In this document: piece after piece, positions 43,692-53,290 of the stretch
How the letters are laid out: each line of letters begins with the position of its first letter
Numbering within the stretch: position 1 is the first letter of the stretch
From: UBA168 sp011055275
GTDB taxonomy: Archaea; Thermoproteota; Thermoprotei_A; Marsarchaeales; UBA168
Direction: 5' to 3' (one strand)
DNA length: 64,000 nucleotides
NCBI GenBank assembly: GCA_046635845.1
Contig: JAQQXN010000001.1
The notes under the pieces: model-generated
What the model was told of the DNA's origin: nothing
The model's database searches: none
What the model saw: the letters and a program-made list of their open reading frames with translations, nothing else
Translations under genes and position numbers: made by a program

Positions 43692-43700
43692 CTTAATAGT
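43692..43700 (+). promoter_or_regulatory. TATA-like box for radA
   Basis: CTTAATAGT centred 27 nt before ATG 43723. Confidence 0.5.
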
Positions 43701-43722
43701 AAGTACGTGATATTAAGTGAAA

Positions 43723-44736
43723 ATGAGCGAGAACGAAGGCGACGAGGGCATAGAAGTGCCTGAGGATAGCCCCATAATCAAGAAGCTTATGGAGCTCGAT
43801 GGAGTGGGGGAGGCGACGGCCCTCCGCCTTTATGAAAACGATTACACGTCTTATGAAAGCCTTTCAATCGCTTCTGCAGAGGAACTCTCCGCGGCAACGG
43901 GCCTTAGCGTTGCCATGTGCCATAAGATAATAAATTCGGCAAGGGAGAAGCTGAACATACAGATAATAACCGCTGATGACTTGGAGAAGATGGTTCAGAA
44001 TAGGGGAAAGATAACCACGGGTTCCTCGGCTCTTGATGACCTTCTTGGAGGGGGTGTGCCTGTCGGGGAGGTCACGGAGTTTTATGGGGAGGGTGGATCA
44101 GGAAAAACTCAACTGGCCATACAGCTGGCCGTTAACGTAATGCTCCCGAAGGAGAAGGGCGGACTGGATGGAAATCCGTTTATAATTGACTCGGAAAAGA
44201 CGTTTAATCCCAAGAGGTTCAGAGAAGTTGCCGCGGCTGCGGGCCTGGATCCCGATGAAGCACTTAAAAGAACAAGGGTTTACGTGGCACGGGCCACAGA
44301 CGATCAAATGGCTACAGTTGAGAAAATACTCATGGATCCAGATAATACCATAAAGGCGTGGAACACGAAGCTTGTCGTTGTGGATAGTGTCATAGGCTTC
44401 TTTAGGAGCTCCAAGCAATTCCAGGGAAGAGAGCACTTGGCCGATAGGCAGCAGAAGCTCAACAGGCATCTCCATGACCTCACAAATCTAGCGGACGTTT
44501 ACAACATAGCGGTCGTTGTCACCAACCAGATAATGTCGAGGCCTGATGTCTTCTTTGGAAACCCGAACACGTCGGCCGGTGGTAACATAATGATGCATGG
44601 GCCTAACAATAGGATCAACCTGAGGAGAAGCAAGGGAGGTCTTAGGATAGCGCACCTAGTCGACAGCTCTTACCTTCCGGAAGGGGAGGCGGTATTTGAG
44701 ATAACCCCACAGGGAATAAGGGATCCGAAGAAATAG
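43723..44736 (+). CDS. radA: DNA repair and recombination protein RadA
   Basis: 337 residues from ATG 43723. Archaeal RecA/Rad51 recombinase forming filaments on ssDNA. N-terminal helix-hairpin-helix domain (about 15-75, DGVGEATALRLYENDY), polymerisation region near 90-105, Walker A GEGGSGKT (122-129), Walker B KLVVVDSVIGFF, L2 region MSRPDVFFGNPN with GGNIMMHGPNNRINLRRSKGG as single pieces of 20 or fewer. Full length. Followed 68 nt later by polB. Confidence 0.98.
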   Translation: MSENEGDEGIEVPEDSPIIKKLMELDGVGEATALRLYENDYTSYESLSIASAEELSAATGLSVAMCHKIINSAREKLNIQIITADDLEKMVQNRGKITTGSSALDDLLGGGVPVGEVTEFYGEGGSGKTQLAIQLAVNVMLPKEKGGLDGNPFIIDSEKTFNPKRFREVAAAAGLDPDEALKRTRVYVARATDDQMATVEKILMDPDNTIKAWNTKLVVVDSVIGFFRSSKQFQGREHLADRQQKLNRHLHDLTNLADVYNIAVVVTNQIMSRPDVFFGNPNTSAGGNIMMHGPNNRINLRRSKGGLRIAHLVDSSYLPEGEAVFEITPQGIRDPKK

Positions 44737-44804
44737 ATCAATTTTGATCTTGAGAGGCCTGCCCTTTCATAGGTCAGGTTTATCTTCTATGGCCCAACCA
44801 CCTT

Positions 44805-47402
44805 ATGGAAGAGGAGGCGGAAGAGGAAGAAATTTATGAGCAGGAGGAAAGGGAGGAGGGCGAGGTCATTCGCTATGGGGAGGCCTTGCCCGAGCCTCCG
44901 GAAGGAAAAAAAGTGTACCTCCTTTCCGTCGAGTACGATGCCCAAAAGGGCAAGGCCTACATGAAGCTCGTGGACGAGGACGGGAACGTCTACGCCTACT
45001 ACGATCGGACAAACCACAAGCCTTACCTCATAACGGACGTGCCACCAGACAAGATCAAAGAAATACCCCAAATTGCCAAGAGCAAGGAGTTCGTGGATGC
45101 CATAAGGGTTAGGAAGTACAACGCCCTAACAGGTGAGTACCTTCAGCTGACCAAGCTCATGGCTAGTGATCCTCTTGCCATAGGGGGTAAGCCAAACTCC
45201 TTCAGGGAAATATTGCCAAGGGTCTGGGAAGCGAAGATAAGGTATACCAGTTGCTATACGTACGACAACGGGCTTTTGCCGGGCATGCCTTACATGGTTT
45301 ACGATGGAAGCATAAGGCCATATCCTAATGATCTTACTCCAGACGAAGAGCTGCAGCTGAGAAAGATCTTCGAGGGAGAGACAGAAGATTACGTGGCTCA
45401 GGCTTTCAAGTACTTCCCCTTGCTCATATCTGCAGCTCCTGACATCAAGAGGGCAGCTCTTGATATAGAGGTTTATACGCCTAGGGAGAACCTGGTTCCG
45501 AATCCTGAGGAGGCAAAGTTTGCGGTTATATCTACGGCCTTCTCGGGAAGCGATGGAAGAAAGGTGGTTTATCTTCTAATGCGTGATGAGGCTGAACTTC
45601 CGAGAGGAGAGTCTGCAGACCTTCCTAGTGACGTTGTGGTGGAAGAGGTTGACGATGAGGCTGAGCTTCTCAGGAAGACCTTCAAGACCATGGAAGAATA
45701 TCCTCTTCTGCTAACCTTTAACGGTGATAACTTTGACCTTAGCTACCTTTATCACCGTGCTCTTAACCTTGGCTTTAAGAAGGAGCAAATCCCCATTTCG
45801 CTGAGCAGGGATCAGGCTTACATTACCAATGGATGGCACCTAGACCTCTATAAGTTCTTTAAGAACGCCGCCATACAGATTTATGCATTCGGAGGCGCAT
45901 ACAAGGGTTTCACGCTCGATGAGATAACGAAGGCGCTGCTTAAGAAAGGAAAGATCGTCGTGCCTCCTGCTCTGCATGGGCTTACCACGGGCCAGCTTTC
46001 AGCCTATAACTTCAACGACGCCGAGATCACCCTTGAGCTTACTACATTTCAAGACTCCTTGGTTATGAAGCTAATATTCTTGATAATGAGGATCTCCAGG
46101 CTTTCCATAGAGGAGGTCGTGAGGCTTGGTATAAGCGGGTGGACCAGGAGCGCCATCTTCGCGGCGCATCGCGAAAAGAACTACCTAATCCCTAATCAGA
46201 GCGACCTGGCCGTTAAGGGAACGGTTCAGAGCAAGGCGATCATCAAGGGCAAGAAATACCAAGGTGCCATAGTCATCAAGCCAACTACGGGTGTTTACTT
46301 TGACGTGGCTGTCATGGACTTCGGTTCGCTGTACCCCTCGATAATTAAGGAATACAATTTATCCTACGAGACCATTGACTGCCCTCATCCTCAGTGTAGG
46401 TCGAACAAGATACCGGGAACCGATCACTGGGTGTGCACAATTTGGCAGGGCATCTTTTCGACTTATGTGGGTCTCATAAGGGACTTTAGGATCAAGTGGT
46501 TTAAGAAAAAGGCTAAGGAGGCGACCGATCCTCAAGCGAAGGTGTGGTACGACGTTGTCCAGAGGGCTTTGAAGGTCTTCATAAACGCCTCATATGGGGT
46601 TCTTGGAGCTGAGACGTTTCCACTCTACACTCCTTCGGTAGCAGAGGCAACAACAGCCATGGGGAGGTACGCCATAACGCAAACGACAAAGAAGGCTCAG
46701 GACATGGGCATTAGGGTCCTTTACGGCGATACCGATAGCGTTTTCCTTTATAAGCCGGCCGAGGAACAGCTTGAGCAATTATCGCAATGGGCAGAAAAAA
46801 CCCTAAGGATAGGGCTCGAGGTGGACAAGAGGTACAGGTACGTGGTCTTTTCCGAGCTGAAGAAAAATTACCTCGGGGTCACGCCTTCGGGTCAAGTGGA
46901 TGTTAAAGGTCTATTGGGCAAGAAGAGAAACACGCCAGAAATCGTTAAGAAGGCGTTTTCTCAGATACTTCAGGTATTGGCTAGCGTGAAGGATGAAAAG
47001 GAGTTTGAGTCAGCTAAGCAGGACATCAAGAAGATAGTAAAGGACGTATATACCAGGATAAAGAACAAGCAATTCTCCTTGGAGGAGGTCTCTTTCAATA
47101 TGATGCTTAACAAAAACCTTTCGACGTATACCAAGACCACTCCTCAGCACGTGAAAGCGGCGCGTATGTACGTCGCCGTGACGGGGAAGCCACTCGGCCC
47201 TGGAGAGGTGATCTCGTTCGTTAAGGTGAGAGGAGGTGAGGGCGTGAAACCCACGGAGCTCGCGTCGGTAGATGAGATAGACTTAGATAAGTACATAGAA
47301 AGCCTGAGAAGTACCCTCGAGCAAATACTGGACGCTTTGGGCCTGAGCTTTGACGAGATAATAGGCGTTACTGATCTTTCCTCCTTTATACAGTTTAAGT
47401 GA
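44805..47402 (+). CDS. polB: Family B DNA-directed DNA polymerase
   Basis: 865 residues; replicative-type polymerase with proofreading. Exonuclease motifs: ALDIEVYTP (near 221), TFNGDNFDLSYL and AYNFNDAEITL. Polymerase motifs: DFGSLYPSI with D505, KVFINASYGVLG, and YGDTDS (640-645). An acidic N-terminal tail (about 1-20) is unusual but common in crenarchaeal/thaumarchaeal PolB. Two cysteine pairs (CPHPQC and a later C near 545) sit in the palm insert. Closest in layout to the TACK PolB1 group. Confidence 0.96.
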   Translation: MEEEAEEEEIYEQEEREEGEVIRYGEALPEPPEGKKVYLLSVEYDAQKGKAYMKLVDEDGNVYAYYDRTNHKPYLITDVPPDKIKEIPQIAKSKEFVDAIRVRKYNALTGEYLQLTKLMASDPLAIGGKPNSFREILPRVWEAKIRYTSCYTYDNGLLPGMPYMVYDGSIRPYPNDLTPDEELQLRKIFEGETEDYVAQAFKYFPLLISAAPDIKRAALDIEVYTPRENLVPNPEEAKFAVISTAFSGSDGRKVVYLLMRDEAELPRGESADLPSDVVVEEVDDEAELLRKTFKTMEEYPLLLTFNGDNFDLSYLYHRALNLGFKKEQIPISLSRDQAYITNGWHLDLYKFFKNAAIQIYAFGGAYKGFTLDEITKALLKKGKIVVPPALHGLTTGQLSAYNFNDAEITLELTTFQDSLVMKLIFLIMRISRLSIEEVVRLGISGWTRSAIFAAHREKNYLIPNQSDLAVKGTVQSKAIIKGKKYQGAIVIKPTTGVYFDVAVMDFGSLYPSIIKEYNLSYETIDCPHPQCRSNKIPGTDHWVCTIWQGIFSTYVGLIRDFRIKWFKKKAKEATDPQAKVWYDVVQRALKVFINASYGVLGAETFPLYTPSVAEATTAMGRYAITQTTKKAQDMGIRVLYGDTDSVFLYKPAEEQLEQLSQWAEKTLRIGLEVDKRYRYVVFSELKKNYLGVTPSGQVDVKGLLGKKRNTPEIVKKAFSQILQVLASVKDEKEFESAKQDIKKIVKDVYTRIKNKQFSLEEVSFNMMLNKNLSTYTKTTPQHVKAARMYVAVTGKPLGPGEVISFVKVRGGEGVKPTELASVDEIDLDKYIESLRSTLEQILDALGLSFDEIIGVTDLSSFIQFK

Positions 47403-47437
47403 GGCGTTACAGTTAAAAGAGGCGCTGGAACTCTCAT

Positions 47438-47920
47438 ATGAGCGTTGAAGAGAGGCTTCGTCAACTTGGGATATCGCTACCCGCACCACCATCTGCCTTG
47501 GCCAGTTACGCGCCTTATTTTGCCCTGAAGGAAGAGGATTTGAGGTCTTCCCGTTTGATATACGTTTCTGGCCAGCTGCCGCTGGAAAACGGCAAAGTAA
47601 AGTACGCTGGCAAGCTTCCGAGAGATTTGACCGTTGACCAAGGTATTCAGTCCGCTAAGCTCTGTGCTATTAATGCCTTGTCTGTGCTCAGGACAGCGGC
47701 GGGGTCACTTGATGCGGTGCAGGGGATAGTTCGCGTGGAGGGGTTCGTCAACTCGGATCCTGAGTTTACCGAGCAAGCCAAAGTGGTTAACGGCGCGTCC
47801 GATCTGCTTGTTGAAGTCTTTGGAGAAAAGGGGAAACATTCCAGGTTTGCCGTAGGTGTTAGTTCCCTTCCTTTGAACGCGGCTACCGAAATAGCGTTGA
47901 TCGCCTTGGTGAGGTCCTAG
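47438..47920 (+). CDS. RidA/YjgF-family protein
   Basis: 160 residues. The YjgF fold carries SSRLIYVSGQLPLENGKV and AINALSVLRTAAGSLDAV, then HSRFAVGVSSLPLNAATEI. The catalytic arginine of classic RidA (in the RxxV region) is not obvious: the position reads HSRFAVGVSSLPL, which has one Arg. RidA enzymes hydrolyse reactive imines from PLP enzymes. It starts with 35 nt after polB, so may share its transcript. Confidence 0.85.
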   Translation: MSVEERLRQLGISLPAPPSALASYAPYFALKEEDLRSSRLIYVSGQLPLENGKVKYAGKLPRDLTVDQGIQSAKLCAINALSVLRTAAGSLDAVQGIVRVEGFVNSDPEFTEQAKVVNGASDLLVEVFGEKGKHSRFAVGVSSLPLNAATEIALIALVRS

Positions 47921-47978
47921 ATCTCCAGCGTCCGTGATGGGCAGGGGGCTACCTTTTAGACGTTTTATCGATAAAAAA

Positions 47979-47990
47979 ATTTATTTAGGG
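47979..47990 (+). promoter_or_regulatory. TATA-like box for SAM synthetase
   Basis: ATTTATTTAGGG lies about 25 nt before ATG 48010, within an A/T-rich upstream stretch. A strong box, as expected for a housekeeping gene. Confidence 0.5.
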
Positions 47991-48009
47991 ACGCGCTGTT
48001 TCTAGTAAC

Positions 48010-49329
48010 ATGTCATCTGGAAGTGATGAACTGCTTATCGAGGAGCTGAAGCAGACTCCGCTTTACGCTCAACCGCTAGAAGTGGTGGAAAGGAAGGGAA
48101 TAGGGCACCCTGATACCATATGCGACGGCGTTGTTGAGGAGTTTTCACACCAGCTTGCGGCCGCCTATTGGAAGAAATTCAATGATATTTACCATTATAA
48201 CGTGGATAAGGCATTTCTAAGAGCAGGCAGAGCTGAGCAGAACTGGGGAGGAGGAAAGATCATAAAACCCATGTTGTTCATACTTGGAGATAGGGCAACA
48301 TGGAGCGCGGGAGAAGAGACGATCGACGTTGGAGAGATAGGGATATCCTCGGCTAAGAAGTGGATAAGGGAAAACCTCAATTCCCTTCACCAGATCCTTG
48401 ACCCCGATTCCGACATCGTTTACCAGGTGGAGATCGAGCAGGGATCTAAAGAGCTTTCGTACATATTGAACGAGAAAATGAAGGTAAAGAACAGCACCAC
48501 AATAAAGTACTCGGAGAAGGGCGAAATTCCTAAGGCTAACGACACTTCGGCCACAGTCGGTTACGCTCCGTTGACGAAATCTGAGCGCATGACCTACTTA
48601 TTGGAAAGGCACCTGAACTCCAAGGCCTTCAAGCAGGAGCATCCGGAGGTCGGTGAAGACATAAAGGTGATGACCATAAGAAAGAAGAACAAGTTCGACA
48701 TAACCGCTGCAGTTGCCTTCGTCGATAGGTACGTCAAAAGCGAGGACGACTACTTCAATAAGAAGGAGAAGCTCAAGTCTGAAGTAGAGGAATACATAAA
48801 GTCTGAGTTTCTTGAAGGGGAGGAGCTCGAGTTCTCCCTCAACGCGCTTGACAGGAGAGGCAAGGGGCTTAACGGCGTTTACCTTACGGTTACGGGCACG
48901 TCCGCGGAAGACGCCGATTCCGGTGAGGTCGGCAGGGGTAACAGGGTTGACGGAATAATATCGCTGAATAGGCCTGCAAGCAATGAGGCAGCTGCTGGCA
49001 AGAATACCGTCAGTCACGTGGGTTTGATTTATAACATACTGTCCTTTGACATGGCGCGTGACATATACTCCCAGTTCTTTGAGAAGGGATTGGAAGAGGT
49101 ATACGTGTGGATGGTGAGCCAGATAGGGCGGCCAGTTAACTCTCCTAAGAGCGTTACCGCCCAATTGATCATGAGGCCGGGCCTTACGGCGGAATCCATA
49201 AGAGAAGAGGTGAAAGAGGTCATCGGTAAGCGGCTTGACGCCATGCCCGCTTTTATAGACGACATAACAAACAACAAGACCGATCGCTATATAGAGAAAT
49301 GGATGGCCGCACCGGAACTGAGGGCCTAG
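48010..49329 (+). CDS. mat: Archaeal-type S-adenosylmethionine synthetase
   Basis: 439 residues. Makes SAM from methionine and ATP. The archaeal family is distinct from bacterial MetK but keeps IGHPDTICDG (residues 31-40), GRGNRVDGIISLNRP and a C-terminal segment with IGRPVNSPK. Supplies methyl donor for the many SAM enzymes in this window (fibrillarin, Trm1, RlmE, radical SAM proteins). Own promoter. Confidence 0.95.
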   Translation: MSSGSDELLIEELKQTPLYAQPLEVVERKGIGHPDTICDGVVEEFSHQLAAAYWKKFNDIYHYNVDKAFLRAGRAEQNWGGGKIIKPMLFILGDRATWSAGEETIDVGEIGISSAKKWIRENLNSLHQILDPDSDIVYQVEIEQGSKELSYILNEKMKVKNSTTIKYSEKGEIPKANDTSATVGYAPLTKSERMTYLLERHLNSKAFKQEHPEVGEDIKVMTIRKKNKFDITAAVAFVDRYVKSEDDYFNKKEKLKSEVEEYIKSEFLEGEELEFSLNALDRRGKGLNGVYLTVTGTSAEDADSGEVGRGNRVDGIISLNRPASNEAAAGKNTVSHVGLIYNILSFDMARDIYSQFFEKGLEEVYVWMVSQIGRPVNSPKSVTAQLIMRPGLTAESIREEVKEVIGKRLDAMPAFIDDITNNKTDRYIEKWMAAPELRA

Positions 49330-49410
49330 ATCACCATAAGCAAGGGATCCGAGGTAGCTTGTGCATCGCTGAGGTCGTAGGGTCTCACCGTTTGGCGGGG
49401 TGATGCACGC

Positions 49411-50163
49411 ATGGGGTGCGTTGTGGTTTTTTCTACGAATGACGAAGCGGGTATAAACATAACATCTCAGTTGCGGCAGCTTATACCAAATGCGCCAATA
49501 GTAGCCGTTGAAAAAGACCTTATCGATCTGAAGAGCCCAGACGTTCCGCGGGCAGACCTGGTGGTTTTTGCCTCTAAGCACGTGGGTAAACTGCCATCGT
49601 TTACGGTTCATGTGAGCGGTAATCCTGGTAGCGAAGCGCCGTTCGGCGGAGTTCCGTATGAAGTATCGGTATCGGCTCCATTACCCATGCGTGTTGCGCT
49701 GGAAACCATGAAGAGATTAGCCTCACCGGAGTTTCAAGTAACTTATGAGGTAACTCATCATGGCCCTTCTGACCTAAAAGTGCCGTCTTTCTTCGCCGAG
49801 CTTGGCAGCGGCCCCTCTCAGTGGTCAGTTCCGGAGCACGCCAGGGTTGTGGCTGAAGGCATAGCTGAGGTGCTCAGAAATTGTGGAAACTGGAAGCAGT
49901 TTAGACCGGTGCTCGGACTTGGAGGTCCTCACTATGCTCCAAACATAACCAAATACGTTCTCAAGAGCAACGTAGCGGTTGGGCACATAGTGCAGGGGTC
50001 CATACTGGAGGAGAACGATCCTGAGAGAGTGATCGACGTGGTCCTTAAAGCCAACGGTAATACAAGTGCCCTTCTGCTTGATTGGAAGGGAGTTAAGGGA
50101 GAAGTGAGACAAAAAGTACTCGATGTTGCTGCTAGGCGTGGGCTTCCTGCGCTTCGGGCCTGA
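49411..50163 (+). CDS. dtdA: D-aminoacyl-tRNA deacylase (GEK1/DtdA type)
   Basis: 250 residues. Hydrolyses D-aminoacyl-tRNA, a translation quality-control step. Family segments: STNDEAGINI near the start, VFASKH, YEVTHHGPSDLKVPSFFAELGS (conserved His pair) and LGLGGPHYAPN. Zinc-dependent. Two genes with quality-control roles (this and RqcH) end tail-to-tail. Confidence 0.93.
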   Translation: MGCVVVFSTNDEAGINITSQLRQLIPNAPIVAVEKDLIDLKSPDVPRADLVVFASKHVGKLPSFTVHVSGNPGSEAPFGGVPYEVSVSAPLPMRVALETMKRLASPEFQVTYEVTHHGPSDLKVPSFFAELGSGPSQWSVPEHARVVAEGIAEVLRNCGNWKQFRPVLGLGGPHYAPNITKYVLKSNVAVGHIVQGSILEENDPERVIDVVLKANGNTSALLLDWKGVKGEVRQKVLDVAARRGLPALRA

Positions 50164-50213
50164 AGGCATTGCCGTGGATCGGGCGCCGTTCATCGGTTAT
50201 TATCTTGTTATGC

Positions 50214-52157
50214 CTATACTTCTAGATGCTTACCCCTTTTACCCGTTCGCGTTAGCGCTACTCGTTGATCCGAAATGATAGATCCTTTTCCGCTTGGCAG
50301 AAGCGGCTCCACGTCGGAGTCCTTTATCATGTAGCCAAGAGGAGAACCAAGCTTCTTTAGTTCGAACGCTAACCTTTTCCTTATTGCCTCAATCAGTTTC
50401 TCGCGTTGAAGGTCACCAGGCCTTATGGTAACGTAGGCTAAGGCCCTTTTCCCAACGGCCTTGGGAGGACCCGAGATCACCCTGAACCACCCTTCTCTCG
50501 CTTCAACGCCTATGGACAGCGCAAGCTCAGCGTCTATCTCCCTTTTTTTGCCGTATATCATGAAAGAGCCCTTTGATAGGAAAGTCCCGCTGGGGGGCGA
50601 AAGCGACACTTGCTCCGACTTAAAGAGGGATACCTTTATGGAAAGAAGACCTTCGGCCCACGCCTTGGAGTACGAAGCAACGAACTGGGCAGCCTCATTT
50701 ACGCTCGTTTCAGGGACTTTTTCAGCGTCCTCGTAAATTATAGCCAGAGGAGAACCGTGGACGTCAGCATGAAGTGCCCAAAGGCCACTTCTCATTACAT
50801 TCCTTATTATCGAAATGTTTTGATCTGCGTCTTTCCCGCCTATAACAAGTATGCCATCGCTTGTTATGAACCATCTGTACCTTTCGTACCACTCTCTCTT
50901 TCTCGCAACTCTCATGGATGCCTCTAGCTCCCTGAGTTGGCTTTCTTGTTTCTTGCCGCTGAGCTTTGCCTCCAGTTCCCTGATCTTTTCCATAGCACTT
51001 TTTTCCTTTCTTTCTTCTTCCTCTTGTTGGGTGTGGAGCTCAGCTATCTGATCCCATATCTTCTTGTTTATTGCCAACGGTATGTCTGGAGCCTCTTCAA
51101 ACGTTACGTAGCCGCCGTTTGGATTCTTTGATACGAGGTGAAGCCCGGCGACTTCACCGGGCTCCAGGGCGTTCCAGCCGCGTTTCTTCTGAAGGGCCGA
51201 TAGCTCCGAGAGGGCAGTCGAAAGCGAGGGAGCCAAAGCGGAAAGGAGCTCCACTTTTTCCTTTAATTCCTGTGCCCTTTGCCTATGGGCTTCAGCAGCC
51301 GCGGTGGCGTTCTTTACCGTTCTTTCAAGCCTTTCAGCCTCCTCCTCTTTTCCTTCAGTAAGTTCTTGGAAAAACGCTTCCTCTATGGTCTCGTTAAACG
51401 TCTTCCTCTGTTGTGCGTTAACTTCATCGCTTATGAAGCGAAATGGATGAAAAGAGACCCCGTTTTCGGACTTCGTTATTACGGGCCTGATTTCCTCTTT
51501 CCTCTTCGTCATTTCCCACAACTTTTCAGCCTCAACGATGAATGCCTTGTAGCCTTCAGGCGTCAGCTCCTTGTCCTCCAACAACTTTGCTCTAGCAAGG
51601 GCCTCCTTTATGCCCTCCAAGGGAAACGAGATCTGGTGGGTAAGTGAGGTAAGGGCAGGTCCATCTATTTTTTCAAGTGCTTTTGCCCGCTCAAGTGGTA
51701 GGCCCCTTGGGGGAGGCAGCGCGTAGGGCTTACCCTGCTCGAGTATCCTGTCCCTTGCCCTAAGGGTTTGAAGCAAATAAACTATCTTTCCATTTACTAC
51801 CACTGCTAGCTGTCCAGTTGAAAAAAGTTCTAGGTAAAGCTCGATCTGTCCATTAAACTCGAGCTTTATCACCCTTTCTGTGTCTACCTGTTCTATCGCT
51901 TTCAAAGTTTGGCCCCTGAGGATCTGGTTTAGCTGAGGATGTGGTCTTGAGTTGGGAAGCTCGCGCTCATGAACGTTGGTCAAGTACAGGTAACGGCCAG
52001 GCCTCATGACTAGGGTCCGGTCGCCGGCCCTAGTTCTAATGCGAAACAAGAAGATGGAGCCTAACTCGTAAACGGCATCCACGCGCGAGCCCGTGATCTC
52101 ATCCGCGTTTTCGGTGATCCAAGCTGAGATATCGATGGCAGATAAGCCGGTCTTCAC
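50214..52157 (-). CDS. rqcH: Archaeal RqcH/NEMF (NFACT) ribosome-quality-control protein
   Basis: 647 residues. N-terminal NFACT-N domain (ATG 52157; SAIDISAWITENADEITGSR), then VMRPGRYLYLTN and HPQLNQILRGQ. Two coiled-coil stretches with Glu/Arg heptads (about 265-310 and 370-420) precede the NFACT-R (DUF814) domain near 430-545 with ILVIGGKDADQN and LHADVHGSP. A basic tail ends RTGKRGKHL. Homologues bind 60S/50S subunits blocked by peptidyl-tRNA. Shares 50 nt of spacer with dtdA. Confidence 0.94.
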   Translation of the reverse strand: MKTGLSAIDISAWITENADEITGSRVDAVYELGSIFLFRIRTRAGDRTLVMRPGRYLYLTNVHERELPNSRPHPQLNQILRGQTLKAIEQVDTERVIKLEFNGQIELYLELFSTGQLAVVVNGKIVYLLQTLRARDRILEQGKPYALPPPRGLPLERAKALEKIDGPALTSLTHQISFPLEGIKEALARAKLLEDKELTPEGYKAFIVEAEKLWEMTKRKEEIRPVITKSENGVSFHPFRFISDEVNAQQRKTFNETIEEAFFQELTEGKEEEAERLERTVKNATAAAEAHRQRAQELKEKVELLSALAPSLSTALSELSALQKKRGWNALEPGEVAGLHLVSKNPNGGYVTFEEAPDIPLAINKKIWDQIAELHTQQEEEERKEKSAMEKIRELEAKLSGKKQESQLRELEASMRVARKREWYERYRWFITSDGILVIGGKDADQNISIIRNVMRSGLWALHADVHGSPLAIIYEDAEKVPETSVNEAAQFVASYSKAWAEGLLSIKVSLFKSEQVSLSPPSGTFLSKGSFMIYGKKREIDAELALSIGVEAREGWFRVISGPPKAVGKRALAYVTIRPGDLQREKLIEAIRKRLAFELKKLGSPLGYMIKDSDVEPLLPSGKGSIISDQRVALTRTGKRGKHLEV

Positions 52158-52666
52158 GGTGTTAAATTGAGCGCGAGGCTTTTAACTTTATGCAGCGTAA
52201 ATGAGAGGAATTCCCTTGTTGTGAGAAAGGGTATGGATAGCCTCTTTAAAGACTTTAAAATTGCGCCGATTTGCATGTAGCTTGATAACTTTTGCCAGAT
52301 TAAAGCTCTACCTCTTACGAGGTGCAGAAGGGCCTGCTCCAGAAACGCCTCGGTTTTTCAGAGCTGTTTACAATCCTTAAAGGAAATGGACAAGTACTGC
52401 ATCTCCCGCAGGGATGGCAATAAGTCATTCCTGAACTACCTCGACGCGCAAGGTACGTCCATCCTTATTACCGGAGACCCCGCCCGTTAGTACGGGGAGA
52501 TAAAAAGGGCATAATTCATGGCATGGGTATTTTAGGAGATGCCTCCCAAAATCCGAAAGCCTGGCAGCGCGCGATCACGACCTCAACTTGGCTCAGCTCG
52601 GCCCGTGCCTTAACGAAACGCGCGGCCGCGCTGCCCGAAGCCCCCGCTCGAAAGCGGTGAGGTAGC
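52158..52666. other. Gene-free 500-bp region with two IS605-like end hairpins
   Basis: No convincing gene. At 52468-52497 TTAC is followed by CCCCG(10 nt)CGGGG. At 52644-52657 CCGCT-CGAA-AGCGG lies in GAAGCCCCCGC..., ending near CTTAC (52666-52670), like right ends of IS200/IS605 elements. Between them an ORF of 34 codons from ATG 52386 (ending LITGDPAR) and other short frames suggest a decayed gene. A few AT-rich stretches may be promoters. I read it as remains of one or more mobile elements; this is tentative. Confidence 0.4.
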
Positions 52667-53125
52667 TTACCCTTGTTCATCCGAGGATGATGCCTCGTCG
52701 TCCACTATGGGCGCCTCTTCCCCTTGCTGGTTTTCCCTCTTTATTGTTCCTTTTTCAAGGGCTTCCACTACAGTTTCTAACCCGAAAAGGTTTGCCTCGA
52801 AAACTCCCCTTTCTCTTTCAGACAAAAAAAGTGCCCCCTCTTCGCGCCTGAGGTCGGCCATCACTTTCTTTATTTCATCTGCGCTAAGTCTTGAATATGC
52901 CATCACGAACAGCGCCCTTACGTCCTTCCTTACGGCCGCCTCATACATGCCGTTGAGCCCCCAAAGAAAACCGTTCCAAAGTTCTCCCTTGCCTTGGGCA
53001 CTTTCTATGACGTCAAGTTCTTTTTTAGCCGTTGCCTGATCTCCTTTAGCCAGCGCTATGCAGAAATTTTTGAGAGCGCGCCTGTGCTTTTCTTCTGGCA
53101 GCAGGCTATTTCTTCCCCTTCCCAT
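52667..53125 (-). CDS. Unknown helical protein with acidic tail
   Basis: 152 residues. Basic N-terminus (GRGRNSLLPEEKHRR), then about five amphipathic helices to residue 120, and an acidic Glu/Asp/Ser tail (about 130-152). No cysteines or membrane segment. Oriented head-to-head with the DUF460 gene, 165 bp apart. The stop lies next to the hairpin at 52644-52657. Family not recognised. Confidence 0.6.
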   Translation of the reverse strand: MGRGRNSLLPEEKHRRALKNFCIALAKGDQATAKKELDVIESAQGKGELWNGFLWGLNGMYEAAVRKDVRALFVMAYSRLSADEIKKVMADLRREEGALFLSERERGVFEANLFGLETVVEALEKGTIKRENQQGEEAPIVDDEASSSDEQG

Positions 53126-53290
53126 GAATTTGACGATTGCTGCGGCTTTAAGCTTTCAGCTGTCCTTCTGATTGGACGAGCGATATCGGTTATTTCTTCC
53201 AGAGCGAAAGACTTTTTTTCGGCCGATCTCATTTCCATGGTGAAAAGCTAAATAGAGGAGAGGCCCGTCATAGTTGGCTTTGATCCCGGC

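Noticed and set aside
43211..43696. 161-codon plus-strand ORF over tRNA-Glu
   Set aside because: Antisense to the helical protein gene and to the tRNA (PRFELGSAAREAAILDRAI type artefact).
47921..48009. SAM riboswitch before SAM synthetase
   Set aside because: Only an AT-rich promoter is seen, with no room for a leader RNA between the TATA-like box and the ATG.
48598..49611. 337-codon minus-strand ORF
   Set aside because: Antisense to the SAM synthetase and deacylase genes, whose families are certain.
52386..52490. 34-codon frame ending LITGDPAR as part of a KaiC/RecA-like ATPase
   Set aside because: The likeness to a P-loop lead-in is too short and no Walker A follows; kept only as a possible gene remnant.
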